DNA from: Aeromicrobium sp. | Lineage (GTDB): Bacteria; Actinomycetota; Actinomycetes; Propionibacteriales; Nocardioidaceae | Length of the DNA: 6,401 nucleotides | Reading direction: 5' to 3' | NCBI GenBank assembly: GCA_023254755.1 | Contig: JALRKU010000427.1 | Coordinates: 1-6,401 of the forward strand | In this document: one piece after another, positions 5,144 to 6,401 of the stretch | Layout: each line of letters begins with the position of its first letter | Position numbering within the stretch: position 1 is the first letter of the stretch | The notes under the pieces: model-generated | What the model was told of the DNA's origin: nothing | Database searches by the model: none | Seen by the model: only the letters and a program-made list of their open reading frames with translations | Program-made: the position numbers and the translations under genes

Positions 5144-6401
5144 GTGGAGTCGTGGCGTCGCGGGATCGTGCCGGCCTGGTCGGCGCTGCTCGCGATCGCC
5201 GTCGGACTGCCGTGGTTCCGTGGCGGCTACCTGCTCAGCTACGACATGGTGTGGGTCCCGCACCTCGACCTCGACCGTGCCGACCTGTGGGGCCTCGGAT
5301 CGGCGCTGCCGCGCGCAGTGCCGTCTGACGCCGTGGTCGCGGTGCTCGGTGCAGTCGTCGACCCGGCCGTCGTGCAGCGCGCCGTTCTCCTGCTGGCGCT
5401 GGTCGCGGCCGGTGTCGGCGCCGGCCGCCTCGTCGCCGGACTCGGCCTGCTGCCGCAGCTGGTGGCGGCGACGTTCGCGCTGTGGAATCCCTACGTCGCC
5501 GAGCGGCTCGTGATGGGGCACTGGCCGCTGCTGATCGGGTACGCCGCGCTGTTCTGGCTCGTCGACGGGGTCCAGCACGAGCGGTGGGGCGCCGTCGCGG
5601 TCGCTCTGGTGGCGACGTCGTTGACTCCCGTCAACGGGCTGATGGGGCTCGTGGTCCTCGTCGTCGTCTCCCGCAGGTTCGTCCTGCCGGTCGTCGCGGC
5701 CACCGTGGTCAACGCGCCGTGGATCGTGGCGTCGCTGGTCAACCGCGGCGCGGTGGCCCCCGACTCCGGCGGGATCGAGGCCTTCGCGATCCAGCCCGAA
5801 GGACCCCTCGGGCGCGTCGGAGCCGCGTTGTCGCTCGGAGGGATCTGGAACACCGAGGCCGTGCCGACGTCGCGCGACCTGCCGATCGCCACCGTTATCA
5901 CGGCCCTGCTGTGGCTCGTCGCCGTCGTCGGTGCGGTGCGGATGCGTCGCTCCCGGACGACCGGGTCGGGCGCGCTGCTCGTGCTCGGCGTCGTCGGTCT
6001 GCTCCTGTCGACCGTCGGCTGGTGGGCCGGCGGCGTGATGGAGGCGGCCGTCGAGGTGCTCGGTCCCGTGGCCCTGCTGCGCGACGGCACGCGGTGGCTC
6101 GCGCTCCTCGCCGTTCCTCTCGTCGTCGCGCTGGCGCACGGGACCCGGGCCCTGCTCGACCGCTGGGACGGCACCGGCCTGCAGGCGGTGCCGTTGCTGG
6201 TGGTGCTGCTGCCCGTGGCAGCACTGCCCGACCTGGCACTGGGCGTCGACGGTCGCGTCACCCCCGTCACGTATCCGGCGGACTGGGACCGCGCACGGGC
6301 GGCCGTCTCGTCCGTCGACGTGCCTGGTGACCTGCTGGCGCTCCCGTTCACCATCTACCGCCAACCGGGGTGGAACGAGGGGCGCAAGGTGCTCGACCCC
6401 G
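5144..6401 (+). CDS. GT-C-like polytopic membrane protein, 3' end cut
   Basis: The open frame runs to the window edge (419 complete codons, no stop). About ten hydrophobic segments are visible (roughly residues 8-25, 79-99, 102-114, 128-142, 149-175, 180-199, 248-265, 276-294, 318-332, 347-361). The architecture and motifs resemble GT-C-fold membrane glycosyltransferases that use lipid-linked sugars: YLLSYDMVWVP with Asp34 in the first outer loop (the usual place of an acidic catalytic residue), FALWNPYVAERLVMGHW (111-127), LLRDGTRW (311-318) and, after the last visible membrane segment, YPADW (377-381) and PGWNEGRKVLDP (408-419). I know this pattern from uncharacterised actinobacterial membrane proteins; an exact family cannot be assigned by eye, and enzyme activity is inference. 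GTG 5144 is chosen because an in-frame TAG at 5132 blocks anything earlier and a -10 element sits six bases upstream. The flippase runs divergently 103 bases away, fitting a shared glycan pathway. Confidence 0.8.
   Translation, partial: MESWRRGIVPAWSALLAIAVGLPWFRGGYLLSYDMVWVPHLDLDRADLWGLGSALPRAVPSDAVVAVLGAVVDPAVVQRAVLLLALVAAGVGAGRLVAGLGLLPQLVAATFALWNPYVAERLVMGHWPLLIGYAALFWLVDGVQHERWGAVAVALVATSLTPVNGLMGLVVLVVVSRRFVLPVVAATVVNAPWIVASLVNRGAVAPDSGGIEAFAIQPEGPLGRVGAALSLGGIWNTEAVPTSRDLPIATVITALLWLVAVVGAVRMRRSRTTGSGALLVLGVVGLLLSTVGWWAGGVMEAAVEVLGPVALLRDGTRWLALLAVPLVVALAHGTRALLDRWDGTGLQAVPLLVVLLPVAALPDLALGVDGRVTPVTYPADWDRARAAVSSVDVPGDLLALPFTIYRQPGWNEGRKVLDP

Noticed and set aside
3757..5328. 523-codon plus-strand open frame across the flippase gene
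   Set aside because: It is antisense to a clear membrane protein and reads as charged low-complexity sequence. It also crosses the divergent promoter region and the start of the next gene.
4805..6364. 519-codon minus-strand open frame across the GT-C-like gene
   Set aside because: The product is rich in Arg, Gln, His and Asp without motifs. The plus-strand reading in this stretch gives convincing membrane segments and family motifs.

Overview
The base composition (very GC-rich, with C- or G-ending codons), the DNA polymerase I sequence and the GTG/leaderless-style gene starts point to a high-GC Actinobacterium. The protein flavours (DUF6318-type lipoprotein, PKD-like secreted protein, actinobacterial flippase) would suit the Nocardioidaceae (Nocardioides/Aeromicrobium-like). 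That family-level placement is inference from sequence style, not from a search.

Layout from left to right. (1) Bases 1-2269 (+) hold the 3' three quarters of polA, DNA polymerase I. The N-terminal part lies before the window. (2) Bases 2285-2331 hold a palindromic repeat just after polA. (3) Bases 2404-3647 (+) hold a two-gene envelope unit with its own candidate promoter: a DUF6318-like lipoprotein whose stop overlaps, as ATGA, the start of a secreted PKD-like protein. (4) Bases 3645-3767 are repeat-rich: four tandem 13-bp units beginning at the stop codon, then a second copy of the palindrome, which also sits between convergent genes. (5) Bases 3832-5040 (-) hold a multi-pass polysaccharide flippase of the MOP superfamily. 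(6) Bases 5041-5143 form a divergent promoter region in which both genes use the same arrangement of -10 hexamer, 6 bases, GTG. (7) Bases 5144-6401 (+) hold a large membrane protein resembling GT-C glycosyltransferases, cut by the window end.

How the genes relate: polA is housekeeping. The flippase and the GT-C-like protein, divergently transcribed from a shared 103-bp region, plausibly act on the same cell-surface glycan. The lipoprotein/PKD pair is a small, translationally coupled envelope module of unknown function.

The most notable structure is that this pair is bracketed by two copies of a palindromic repeat. They share 25 identical bases in direct orientation, and their outer arms match in inverted orientation over 26 bp with one mismatch. 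The pair also differs from polA in codon use. This looks like a cassette inserted between polA and the flippase gene, though a repeat family that also serves as terminators is the main alternative. A second notable point is an apparent Gln-to-Pro change in polymerase motif A of PolA.

No RNA genes, CRISPR arrays or recognisable transposases were seen, and there is no gene-free stretch longer than 300 bases.
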